From Legionella parisiensis (lineage in GTDB: Bacteria > Pseudomonadota > Gammaproteobacteria > Legionellales > Legionellaceae): a DNA stretch of 64,000 bases. Shown here in pieces: positions 57,311-64,000 of this stretch. Positions within the stretch are counted from its first letter, which is position 1, and each line of letters starts with the position of its first letter. Position numbers and translations under genes: made by a program. The stretch lies in NCBI RefSeq assembly GCF_001467945.1, contig NZ_LNYQ01000013.1, positions 2,487,098 through 2,551,097 on the forward strand, given 5' to 3'. The notes under the pieces are model-generated. The model saw only the letters and a list, made by a program, of their open reading frames with translations. It ran no database searches and had not been told where the DNA came from.

Positions 57311-58381
57311 TTAATCAGATTTTTCTGCGTTCAAAGCTTCTGCTTCAAGTACTAAAGCTCTTACTAATTCATTTGCACTTGTATTTCTGCATAATTGTGC
57401 GGATTGCCCCGCCCACATTGACATAAAATCAATATTGCTTTGTTCTTTGGCCTTTTTTCGCATCACACTTGTTAAAGCATTTTGAATAGGGTAATCAAGA
57501 ACATTGACTTTTCTTGCTTCCATACGCTCAATAAATTGATTGCGTATTCCTCGGGCTAATTTCCCTGAAAAAACACGTGTAAGCACTGTATTATCTTGTT
57601 GCTGTGTGAGTAAAGCATGTTTATAGGCATCAGGAATTCCAGATTCAAAACAACTGAGAAATGCAGTTCCCATTTGTATACCTGCAGCACCTAAAACCGT
57701 TGCAGCAACGATTCCTCTTCCATCCATAATTCCCCCCGCCGCAATGATAGGAATTTTGATTTGATCCACGAATTGAGGTATCAGGCTAAACAAACCAATT
57801 AATCCGTCTTCCGCTTTACCAATAAAAGTCCCCCTATGCCCCCCTGCTTCACTTCCTTGAGCAACAATCGCATCAATACCGCTTTCTTCAAGTGCATGTG
57901 CCTCAGCTAAGGTTGTTGCTGTGCCGATTAAAATGGTGTGATTTTTTTTAAGTTCTGATATCCCTACGGAATCCAACAAACCAAATGCATAACTAAAAAC
58001 AGGAATTTTTTCTTCAAGAATAACCTTCATTTGCTCCTCAAAAGACTGTGCATAAGGTTTTGCAACTGGTTGAATCTCTATATTTAATTCATGGCAAGAC
58101 GCTTTAATATCCGCACAGGAATGTTGAATTTGCGCTGCTGTGGCATAATGCTCCTCTGGAATAAACAGATTAACTGCAAAAGGTTTATCCGTTAATTTAC
58201 GAATCATTTTTAGAGCTTGTCTTATCTCAGCAGGAGTCATATATCCAGCACCTAATGAACCTAAGCCACCTGCGTTACTTACAGCTGCAACTAACTCAGG
58301 AGTAGTAGGACCACCTGCCATAGGGGCCTGTATAATTGGAAATTTTAAACCAATTTTTTCAGTCAATCGTGTCTGCCACAT
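57311..58381 (-). CDS. Nitronate monooxygenase (2-nitropropane dioxygenase family)
   Basis: This FMN-dependent TIM-barrel oxidase detoxifies alkyl nitronates such as propionate 3-nitronate. About 356 residues. The N-terminus carries FPIIQAPMAGGPTTPELVAA, followed by NAGGLGSLGAGYMTP, VAQGSEAGGHRGTF with the catalytic His, the FMN phosphate motif IIAAGGIMDGRGI, and LGAAGIQMGTAFL. This matches class I NMO. I prefer the ATG at 58381, which has AAGGA about 8 bases upstream, over the ATG three codons earlier (58390). It is a single gene, divergent from the quinone reductase gene by about 300 bases. Confidence 0.92.
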   Translation of the reverse strand: MWQTRLTEKIGLKFPIIQAPMAGGPTTPELVAAVSNAGGLGSLGAGYMTPAEIRQALKMIRKLTDKPFAVNLFIPEEHYATAAQIQHSCADIKASCHELNIEIQPVAKPYAQSFEEQMKVILEEKIPVFSYAFGLLDSVGISELKKNHTILIGTATTLAEAHALEESGIDAIVAQGSEAGGHRGTFIGKAEDGLIGLFSLIPQFVDQIKIPIIAAGGIMDGRGIVAATVLGAAGIQMGTAFLSCFESGIPDAYKHALLTQQQDNTVLTRVFSGKLARGIRNQFIERMEARKVNVLDYPIQNALTSVMRKKAKEQSNIDFMSMWAGQSAQLCRNTSANELVRALVLEAEALNAEKSD

Positions 58382-58678
58382 GGTTTTCATCCTTTTTATG
58401 TTTCATTAATCATAAACTTGATGTTTAATGAATACTATAAGCAGTTAGCACAATTGCTCTGATCGTTCATTGCTTTTATTTATTGCAGAAACTTAAAATG
58501 GTATTGAAAATAAATTTGTAAAATAGATTATTGATCTGAAAGATCAATAAGATAATCAACTGTCACTGGAAAATGTTCTGCGATTTTTTTAGAATGTTAT
58601 TTTTGCATTGCATGAAGATGAATCTATCTCTTGATAATGTTTAATAAAACGTCTGGTGCATCAAGTTAGGAGGACGCT

Positions 58679-59671
58679 ATGAAAGCACAAGCTATATCAT
58701 CTTTTGGTGATTCTTCAGTTTTTGAAACAATTGAACTTCCCAAACCAAAAATTAAACCAGGCTATGTGCTCATTCGCGTTATTGCAACGAGTGTTAATCC
58801 TGTTGACTGTAAAGTTCGCTCAGGTAAATACGGTCAGATTTCACCTCAATTCCCAGCAGTCTTGCATGGTGACGTAGCGGGCATCGTTGAAGAAGTGGGT
58901 GAAGGAGTTATTGAGTTTACAGCCGGTGATGAGGTGTATGGATGTGCGGGAGGCTTCCTCAATGAAAGTGGGGCTTTAGCTGAATTTATGATTGCTGATG
59001 CCAAGTTAATTGCAAAAAAGCCAAGGAAACTGAGTATGGTTGAGGCCGCGGCATTACCGCTGGTGTCAATCACCGCCTGGGAAGCGTTGTTTGAAAAGAT
59101 TAAAATTAAATCTGGACAAAAAGTACTAATTCATGCAGGAACAGGTGGAGTTGGGCATATTGCAATTCAGCTCGCAAAATGGGTTGGGGCAGAAGTATAC
59201 ACTACTGTATCTTCTTCAGATAAAGCAGAGATAGCAAGATCGCTCGGAGCCAAAGAAGCAATCAATTACCGAATTGATTCAGTCCAAGATTATGTGAGCC
59301 GCTTTACCAATGGCGCGGGATTTGATGTGGTGTTTGATACAATTGGCGGAGAAAATCTCGATAAATCAATGGCTGCAGTTGCCATGTATGGAAACGTAAT
59401 CAGCATTCAAGCAGCATCCCAGCATGATCTTTCACCTTTACATAGCAAATCAGCCAGTCTCCATGCTGTTTTTATGTTATTGCCATTATTACATAATGTA
59501 CAACGCGAACGACATGGCAAAATTTTAAAAGAAATCGCAAGCGTGGTAGAAGATGGCCATTTAAATCCGCTCATTGACCCTCATCTTTTTTACTTCGAGA
59601 ATATCGATAAAGCCCATGCGTTACTTGAGTCGGGAAAAGCCGTAGGAAAAATTGTAGTTCAAGCCTATTAA
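58679..59671 (+). CDS. Zinc-independent alcohol dehydrogenase-like quinone oxidoreductase (MDR family)
   Basis: This 330-residue medium-chain reductase is related to NADPH:quinone reductase. The GroES-like N-terminal half has SVNPVDCKVRSGKYG and GDVAGIVEEVGEGV. The nucleotide-binding half has the motif HAGTGGVGHIAIQLAKW (about 151-167) and a C-terminus GKAVGKIVV. The catalytic-zinc ligands of alcohol dehydrogenases are absent, as in quinone reductases. It probably reduces quinones or enones with NADPH. A perfect AGGAGG lies 5 bases before the ATG, so expression is likely strong. The 250 bases upstream hold only its promoter and that of the divergent nitronate monooxygenase gene. Confidence 0.92.
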   Translation: MKAQAISSFGDSSVFETIELPKPKIKPGYVLIRVIATSVNPVDCKVRSGKYGQISPQFPAVLHGDVAGIVEEVGEGVIEFTAGDEVYGCAGGFLNESGALAEFMIADAKLIAKKPRKLSMVEAAALPLVSITAWEALFEKIKIKSGQKVLIHAGTGGVGHIAIQLAKWVGAEVYTTVSSSDKAEIARSLGAKEAINYRIDSVQDYVSRFTNGAGFDVVFDTIGGENLDKSMAAVAMYGNVISIQAASQHDLSPLHSKSASLHAVFMLLPLLHNVQRERHGKILKEIASVVEDGHLNPLIDPHLFYFENIDKAHALLESGKAVGKIVVQAY

Positions 59672-59693
59672 TTAGTGGCTTCCAGCCTGGGTG

Positions 59694-59723
59694 CGCACAG
59701 ATGGATCCAGGCTTAACTCACAC
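59694..59723 (+). terminator. AGCCTGG hairpin after the quinone reductase gene
   Basis: AGCCTGG (59694-59700) pairs with CCAGGCT (59717-59723), 22 bases after the stop, between convergent genes. It is a member of the dispersed hairpin family. Confidence 0.55.
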
Positions 59724-59766
59724 TATCCAGGTAACTCCGTGCTGCAGCCTCTATTTATTGCATTTC

Positions 59767-60525
59767 CTAGAGACTATTAGATTGAGCGATTTTTTTAATG
59801 GGTTTAAGTGATTGCTTATTGAGATCACAGTAAAGCATAGTACCCCCTATAACCGCGGCAGGCAGGGTCAATATATTTAAGATGGGTATAAAGCTAACCA
59901 AATTTATAGAAAAACCTAATCCAAGTGAATACATTTTGCTGCTGGCAACTTTTTTACGTGTTTCTTTGAAACTAATAAGATTATTATCCATAGCAAAATC
60001 TTGATATTGCATACTGAGTATCCATGCATTAAAAAGAAACCATAAAAAAGGATAAATGGGCTGTAGAAAGGGTACAAAAAATAAAACACCTATTCCTAAA
60101 AAACGAGGTAAAAAATAGCTAAGAAACTCAATTTGACGTTTTATGCTACGAAACACGATTTTATGAAATGGTAAAGATGGAATGGCACTTCCAAAAAACA
60201 TATTTTGTGTTTTTTCAGCTAAAAGCCCATTTAGAGGCGCTGCGATTAAATTAAAAAACACCGTAAAAAGTGATAAAAACATTAAGAAAAAACTCAGGAT
60301 GAAAATGATAAAAAAGATACTGCTGAGAAAGCTTAACCAAGAGGGAAGTTTATCAATATAGTAATAAGCATAAGGCAACAAATAATGATAGATCAGGTAA
60401 AACAAACCCGCAAACATTATCAAATTAATTGCTAGAGGTAACAAAACAAAACGTTTCAATCCTTGAGTAAAAAGATGATGAATTCCACGTACCATATAAC
60501 TCATACCATGAAAAAAATCCCTCAT
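59767..60525 (-). CDS. cysZ: CysZ/EI24-family membrane protein
   Basis: About 252 residues with four main hydrophobic regions. The N-terminus MRDFFHGMSYMVRGIHHLFT and the following LKRFVLLPLAINLIMFAG match the CysZ/EI24 family, where CysZ imports sulfate for cysteine synthesis. Conserved FFNLIAAPLNGLLAEK (about 105-120) and the C-terminal FIPILNILTLPAAVIGGT also fit. I place the start at 60525: GGGAGGA lies 4 bases upstream and family alignment begins there, whereas the open frame extends 27 codons further to 60606 without such a signal. No cys genes are adjacent, so the sulfate role is inferred from family only. Confidence 0.8.
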   Translation of the reverse strand: MRDFFHGMSYMVRGIHHLFTQGLKRFVLLPLAINLIMFAGLFYLIYHYLLPYAYYYIDKLPSWLSFLSSIFFIIFILSFFLMFLSLFTVFFNLIAAPLNGLLAEKTQNMFFGSAIPSLPFHKIVFRSIKRQIEFLSYFLPRFLGIGVLFFVPFLQPIYPFLWFLFNAWILSMQYQDFAMDNNLISFKETRKKVASSKMYSLGLGFSINLVSFIPILNILTLPAAVIGGTMLYCDLNKQSLKPIKKIAQSNSL

Positions 60526-60706
60526 TTTCCTCCCCAATCTTGAAACATTCTCGTAATTAATCATAATGAATACAATCATATAACTAATGACACATTCGAA
60601 CATCATTTTTTATATAATTTTCTTTTTAAAATTTTGAATAAAATAATGACATAGTAACTTATTAATATATAATTAATTTTTTTTAGTTAAGGATAAGGTA
60701 CGATCA

Positions 60707-61246
60707 ATGTTTGGAAATAAACCACAATCAAAACAAGTTCCCAAGTTAATCACTCTGACAGCAGAAGTAATCAAGAAAACAAACCCCCATCTTTTTTTTA
60801 CCTTATATGGGAATAAAGAGTTACCTCCCCAGATAGAAAATGAGTATGTTAATCCTCCTGTACAAGAACTAGTTAAGCAACATGAACATATCTATTTGGC
60901 CAATGTCAAAGAACGTAAAGATGAAATTAAATACCGTTCCGCCAGAATTGAAACGGACTATTGTTTTAAAAAATGTGCCGGCCTTATGATGCTGGCTTTA
61001 GGTAGCGGCGTCCATCTTGGTATCTATTATATACTACGTTCAAGTGGCGTACCTTATTCAACAACAATAACCTTCCTCGCAACCTTGCCTGCCACTGTCT
61101 GCGTTACAGCGTGTTTTAGTCCCTGTGCTGCTATTTTGTTAGCAAAAGGGATCGCGCGCTGTATCACTCCTGGAGTCCCTGAAGAGACTGTCGATTTAAC
61201 TGAAATAGTAACTAATATGGAGGAACAACGAATGACAATCCCTTAA
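60707..61246 (+). CDS. Hypothetical protein with two transmembrane helices
   Basis: The 179-residue protein has a soluble N-terminal half (about 1-88) rich in Lys and Glu. Two hydrophobic segments follow: LMMLALGSGVHLGIYYIL (about 92-109) and a Cys/Ala-rich one (about 117-148, FLATLPATVCVTACFSPC). The C-terminus is short and acidic, with VPEETVDLTEIVTNMEEQ. There is no signal peptide. A hairpin-membrane layout with an acidic tail occurs among Legionella effectors that insert in host membranes, but this is weak evidence. AAGG lies upstream of the ATG. I do not recognise a family. Confidence 0.65.
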   Translation: MFGNKPQSKQVPKLITLTAEVIKKTNPHLFFTLYGNKELPPQIENEYVNPPVQELVKQHEHIYLANVKERKDEIKYRSARIETDYCFKKCAGLMMLALGSGVHLGIYYILRSSGVPYSTTITFLATLPATVCVTACFSPCAAILLAKGIARCITPGVPEETVDLTEIVTNMEEQRMTIP

Positions 61247-61353
61247 AATCACGGAAACAAAGTTACCTGGCGCAACAATGAAAACAAGCGATGACTAATG
61301 CATTCCAAGGATCTGCCATACTGCACTTCTGTAATGAATTTTATAAGCTCTTT

Positions 61354-61369
61354 GTAACAACTTTGTTAC
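61354..61369. promoter_or_regulatory. GTAACAA/TTGTTAC palindrome upstream of the His-rich peptide gene
   Basis: GTAACAA (61354-61360) and TTGTTAC (61363-61369) form a perfect 16-base palindrome about 85 bases before the ATG. Further TTGTTA and TGTTAC half-sites follow at about 61384-61401. The same half-sites occur upstream of the SulP-carbonic anhydrase gene at 29734-29760. Confidence 0.5.
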
Positions 61370-61451
61370 AATTACAGTCCTCCTTGTTATATCCCTGTTA
61401 CATTTGTTATTTAGACTTAGCTCAGATAACAATCTAAGAGGGGAATACAAG

Positions 61452-61679
61452 ATGATTAAAAAACTATTGCTGTGCGGGATATTAAGCGCAGTTACTTTAT
61501 TTTCCACTACACCAGCCTTCGCTTTTTATCATTCACATCATCATGATGATTATCCACGATTCAAGTTCCATCGCCACCATCATCATTCAAGATGGAAAAA
61601 CGTTTATCGATGGACACCACCACCAAGTGTTATAGTGGAAAGCAACACGCCATACCCACAGTACCATCAACACTACTGA
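61452..61679 (+). CDS. Small His-rich secreted peptide
   Basis: The 75-residue precursor has a signal peptide (hydrophobic residues 4-20, cleavage likely after AFA). The mature part of about 52 residues contains about 14 His in clusters (HSHHHDD, HRHHHH), with Tyr, Pro, Trp and Arg, and no Cys. Such composition suggests binding of zinc, copper or nickel in the periplasm or outside the cell. AGAGGGG precedes the ATG by 10 bases. I reject the longer frame from 61404 because the signal peptide begins at 61452. A two-hairpin structure (61714-61774) and a T-run follow. Confidence 0.75.
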   Translation: MIKKLLLCGILSAVTLFSTTPAFAFYHSHHHDDYPRFKFHRHHHHSRWKNVYRWTPPPSVIVESNTPYPQYHQHY

Positions 61680-61713
61680 TTTTAAAAAGGCTACCACATA
61701 TATAGTTCCTCCT

Positions 61714-61790
61714 GCTTCCGTGCTTTCAGTCGATCGTGCATGAAAGCCGAAGCTGGATTCCTCGCCTAAAGAGGGGATGTAGGTTTTTTT
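61714..61790 (+). terminator. Double hairpin with T-run after the His-rich peptide gene
   Basis: GCTTCCGTGCTTTCA (61714-61728) pairs with TGAAAGCCGAAGC (61741-61753) with a small bulge. CCTC/GAGG (61760-61774) follows, then seven T at about 61784-61790. It is a likely terminator, though an unusually elaborate one. Exposed GGA triplets in the loops would also fit a small regulatory RNA. Confidence 0.5.
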
Positions 61791-61914
61791 GATTTGATAT
61801 CACTTAATAAGTAATAAGATTTTGCATGTTCTTTCGATTCAGCCTCAAACAATGATGATACAATTGTTCTTCGATCAGAAACCCGTTATTTAATTTATGT
61901 ATTTAGAGCGCGTC

Positions 61915-62508
61915 ATGAAATTTCTCATGCAAATAGGTATTATTGTCTTACTGACATTCATTATTGTTTATTCTTTTCTTGCTCTTTATATTATAAAAAA
62001 TGCGGAAAACGATGAAAAAAAACACGTAGATGTTATTTTGGTCCTTGGAGCAAAGGCTTATCACAATAACTCATACAATCTATGTCTTAAAGCCCGTGTA
62101 AAACATGCTGTTGATTTATATAAAGCGAACTATGCCCCTAAACTTCTTTTTACTGGTGGTACTGACATCGAAGATGGGGCAAATGAAGCACAGACCATGA
62201 AAAAAATTGCGCTCTCTTTAGGTGTTCCTGCCAAAGACATCCTGCTTGAATCAGCCTCAACTTCTACTTATGAAAATTTTCTTTTTTCCAAAAAGATATT
62301 TCAAACAAATAAATTTAAATCCATTATGATAGTGACCGAACCTTTTCATGCACCCAGAGCCAATCTAGTTGCGCAAAAATTAGGAATTAACGTGATCAGC
62401 TCACCCGCAGTAAAAAGCAGGTGTTGGACAAAGAACAAATATCTTTCCCGTTATTTTCTCAAAGAACCCCTTGCCATTCTCTACTATAAAATGAGAAATA
62501 GATTATGA
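61915..62508 (+). CDS. YdcF/SanA-family (DUF218) membrane-anchored protein
   Basis: About 197 residues. An N-terminal membrane anchor (about 3-25) is followed by a DUF218 domain with VILVLGAKAYHNNSYNLCLK, LFTGGTDIEDGANEAQTM, DILLESASTSTYENFLFSK and IVTEPFHAPRANLVAQKLGI. The family includes SanA and ElyC, which affect envelope integrity and peptidoglycan precursors, but the biochemical activity is unsettled. The ATG at 61915 has AGAG 7 bases upstream; an earlier in-frame ATG at 61897 lacks one. A bidirectional terminator follows. Confidence 0.88.
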   Translation: MKFLMQIGIIVLLTFIIVYSFLALYIIKNAENDEKKHVDVILVLGAKAYHNNSYNLCLKARVKHAVDLYKANYAPKLLFTGGTDIEDGANEAQTMKKIALSLGVPAKDILLESASTSTYENFLFSKKIFQTNKFKSIMIVTEPFHAPRANLVAQKLGINVISSPAVKSRCWTKNKYLSRYFLKEPLAILYYKMRNRL

Positions 62509-62566
62509 ATCCTCTTCCCCTTAACTGATGAATAGTGCAATTGCCTCACTTTATCAAAATAACACG

Positions 62567-62597
62567 ATAAAGGGGTTACACTTGGTAGCCCCTTTAT
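62567..62597. terminator. Bidirectional rho-independent terminator
   Basis: ATAAAGGGG (62567-62575) pairs perfectly with CCCCTTTAT (62589-62597), between the convergent YdcF and secreted-protein genes. Confidence 0.7.
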
Positions 62598-62619
62598 TAT
62601 GCGTTATGAAAGGACTGAA

Positions 62620-63114
62620 TTACTTACTTCGAGTACAGGTCTCTGAGCCAACTTGATTGTCTGTTTGGACAACCCAATTGGATTGTAATGAGCCATCTGG
62701 CTTGATTTCAATCATTTGAATACCAATGGTATCCGGCTTTCTTGGATCCCAAAATGAGGTCGCAACAACATTAGTCATATTTGGATGCATAACTCCAGTA
62801 CCGTAAAGAACCGGATCCCCATTACTATTTTCCCATTGTAAGGTATAAGTATCCCCTGATTTTGATACTGTAAGAGGATAAGAGGCTGTATTATTTGAGG
62901 CATCAACACGTTGGCATTGATAATCACCTAAAAAAGATGAGGTACCTGCTTTGTTTGTAGAGATACTGGTATTGGTTGATGCCGCATCAGTATTTGTTGT
63001 CGACGCCTTGGAATCGCTTGGATTGGTATTGCTCGTACTGGTGTCTGCATAGGTCGTTAAAGTAGGCAAAGATAATGCAGCAACTAAATAAACACTTTGA
63101 ATCACAGTTTTCAT
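62620..63114 (-). CDS. Secreted beta-rich protein, paralogue A of a tandem pair
   Basis: The 164-residue protein has a signal peptide (cleavage likely after TYA at about 23). A Ser/Thr/Asn-rich disordered linker (about 24-62) precedes a compact domain. The domain reads GDYQCQR near its start, YTLQW in the middle, and FWDPRKPDTIG, IKPDGSLQ and GSETCT at the end. One Cys near each end of the domain suggests a disulphide. The next gene upstream (63161-63577) has the same domain plan without the linker. AAGGA precedes the ATG. The family is not recognised; a lipocalin-like or small binding fold is possible. Confidence 0.78.
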   Translation of the reverse strand: MKTVIQSVYLVAALSLPTLTTYADTSTSNTNPSDSKASTTNTDAASTNTSISTNKAGTSSFLGDYQCQRVDASNNTASYPLTVSKSGDTYTLQWENSNGDPVLYGTGVMHPNMTNVVATSFWDPRKPDTIGIQMIEIKPDGSLQSNWVVQTDNQVGSETCTRSK

Positions 63115-63160
63115 AATAAAATTCCTTTTCTCATAATCATCTTATGTGAATAACGCTCTA

Positions 63161-63577
63161 TTATTGTTGCGCTGCTTTAGTACACGTCTCAGTACCACCC
63201 TTATCCTTATTGCTTTCTGCAAAAACACCATCCAAAGAACCATCAGGTTTGATTGTGAACAATTGAATCGTGGTTACGGATGGAGATTTAGGTTGCCAAA
63301 AGATATAGCCAATCGCATTACCGACATTTTTATTAAATATGCCTTTACCAACATAATATGGAAATACACTTCCTGTAGGAATTCCTGAAATTTTATAAAC
63401 ATCTCCATTTTTTTTGAACACTACAGTTTCGGTTCCGTCATTAGGAGTTGTAAAGGGATCGTGATATGAACATTTATAGGACCCAGAAATATCAGGGATA
63501 TCTGCAGAGTGGATACTGGGTGAAACTGCCAAAATACCTAACACTGTTGCTAGTGAAAGCTTATTAATGACACGCAT
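63161..63577 (-). CDS. Secreted beta-rich protein, paralogue B of a tandem pair
   Basis: The 138-residue protein has a signal peptide (cleavage likely after IHSA at about 25). The domain begins GSYKCSYHD, then has GDVYKISG, YYVGKGIF, FWQPKSPSVT and IKPDGSLD, and closes with GGTETCT. These marks occur in the same order as in the neighbouring gene, so the two arose by tandem duplication. AAGGAG precedes the ATG. They are 46 bases apart on the same strand and probably share a transcript. Confidence 0.78.
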   Translation of the reverse strand: MRVINKLSLATVLGILAVSPSIHSADIPDISGSYKCSYHDPFTTPNDGTETVVFKKNGDVYKISGIPTGSVFPYYVGKGIFNKNVGNAIGYIFWQPKSPSVTTIQLFTIKPDGSLDGVFAESNKDKGGTETCTKAAQQ

Positions 63578-63797
63578 AAGAACTCCTTTTCTAAATAACT
63601 TAAAAAATGATTTTAAGGTACAGAAGCTAATAATAAATATATGTTACACGCTATGGAAAAGCAAATTTCAAATGGAAAAATTTTTATATAAAACAGCCAT
63701 CTTAATGCAACAAAGTCCCTGATGAGTCTGTTTTACTGATTTATTTCGTCACATCTTTTCCTATTAAAAATTTGTTATTTCAAGAAGCACTCTTCCA

Positions 63798-64000
63798 TTA
63801 CAAGGTTAAATCATTACCTTTTTCGATTTCACTATGAGCAAACTCTTTTTTAATGAATTCAATGCGTCTTGACAAGGAACCTGTTTGATTAGGGAGTTTA
63901 TCTTGAAGTTTATTTAATCTGTCTACTAAACCATCTATGTCGCTAATTGTTCCGTTATCGATCTCTTTGATGATTTGGTTGACATCTTCAGTATGATGTC
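63798..64000 (-). CDS. C-terminal fragment of an unidentified protein, cut by the window edge
   Basis: An open frame runs leftward from the window edge to a TAA at 63798-63800, giving at least 66 residues. It is helical and charged, with IIKEIDNGTISDIDGLVDRL, KLQDKLPNQTGSLSRRIEFI and the ending EIEKGNDLTL. No stop occurs in this frame over the visible stretch, while the other two minus-strand frames are closed early. The start and most of the protein lie outside. The family cannot be named. Confidence 0.55.
   Translation of the reverse strand, partial: HHTEDVNQIIKEIDNGTISDIDGLVDRLNKLQDKLPNQTGSLSRRIEFIKKEFAHSEIEKGNDLTL

Noticed and set aside
63146..63388. Rightward frame over the secreted paralogue B
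   Set aside because: It is antisense to a gene with a signal peptide, ribosome-binding site and a paralogue.
1..64000. tRNA or rRNA genes, integrase next to tRNA, plasmid or phage modules
   Set aside because: I looked for cloverleaf-like GTTCGA/T-loop contexts, rRNA stretches, integrase or portal-type proteins and found none I could support.

Overview
The window is a 64-kb piece of a low-GC gammaproteobacterial chromosome, most likely from a Legionella species (inferred from gene content, not from a marker gene). Pointers are a standalone DotI/IcmL-like periplasmic protein, several eukaryotic-like or effector-like proteins (ankyrin repeats, leucine-rich repeats, poly(ADP-ribose) glycohydrolase fold), a Pht-like major facilitator, an APH(9)-Ia-type spectinomycin kinase first known from L. 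pneumophila, a histidine-degradation pair, and a catabolic-type NAD-glutamate dehydrogenase fitting an amino-acid-consuming lifestyle. No tRNA, rRNA, CRISPR array or intact insertion sequence was seen.

Layout. 0.2-5.8 kb: an RND efflux adaptor and pump, then a LysR regulator. 6.0-9.1 kb: a large ankyrin-repeat protein flanked by near-identical short direct repeats. 9.3-16.9 kb: valS, then a leftward group of SDR, hutI, DUF3298-type protein and OPT transporter with one-base stop/start overlaps. 17-21.3 kb: acyl-activating enzyme, small secreted protein, hutG and an IcmL-like secreted protein with a 15-unit Pro-Thr-Thr-Ser tail. 21.4-26.3 kb: L,D-transpeptidase, ettA and the kbl-tdh threonine-degradation operon. 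26.6-34.0 kb: isoaspartyl methyltransferase-like gene, tolC, ttcA, a SulP transporter fused to a beta-carbonic anhydrase, and proS. 34.4-41.6 kb: an accessory block on the minus strand (secreted LRR protein, orphan protein, YihY/BrkB, PARG-like protein, secreted subtilase). 41.9-49.2 kb: a split YeeE/YedE transporter, small secreted proteins, an MFS transporter behind an apparent leader-peptide attenuator, Cys-rich lipoprotein, APH(9), DUF4349 and GtrA proteins. 49.4-57.2 kb: LysR divergent from a short NAD-glutamate dehydrogenase, then two orphan effector-like proteins. 57.3-64 kb: nitronate monooxygenase, quinone reductase, CysZ-like protein, small membrane and secreted proteins, YdcF protein, a tandem pair of secreted paralogues and a truncated gene at the right edge.

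The strongest unexpected signal is upstream of the MFS gene at 43821. A promoter, a 44-codon reading frame ending in four consecutive Ile codons followed by Leu-Pro-Ser-Leu-Pro, and two mutually exclusive RNA pairings are arranged like a classical ilv-type transcription attenuator, but in front of a transporter rather than a biosynthetic operon. In an amino-acid auxotroph this would be a ribosome-based sensor controlling branched-chain amino acid import.

Other themes: amino acids as fuel (hut, tdh/kbl, NAD-GDH, OPT, Pht-like MFS); a family of intergenic hairpins with an AGCCTGG core at gene ends; and a GTAACAA/TTGTTAC inverted repeat shared by the SulP-carbonic anhydrase gene and a His-rich secreted peptide gene. 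Function calls rest on motif recognition by eye; no database search was run.
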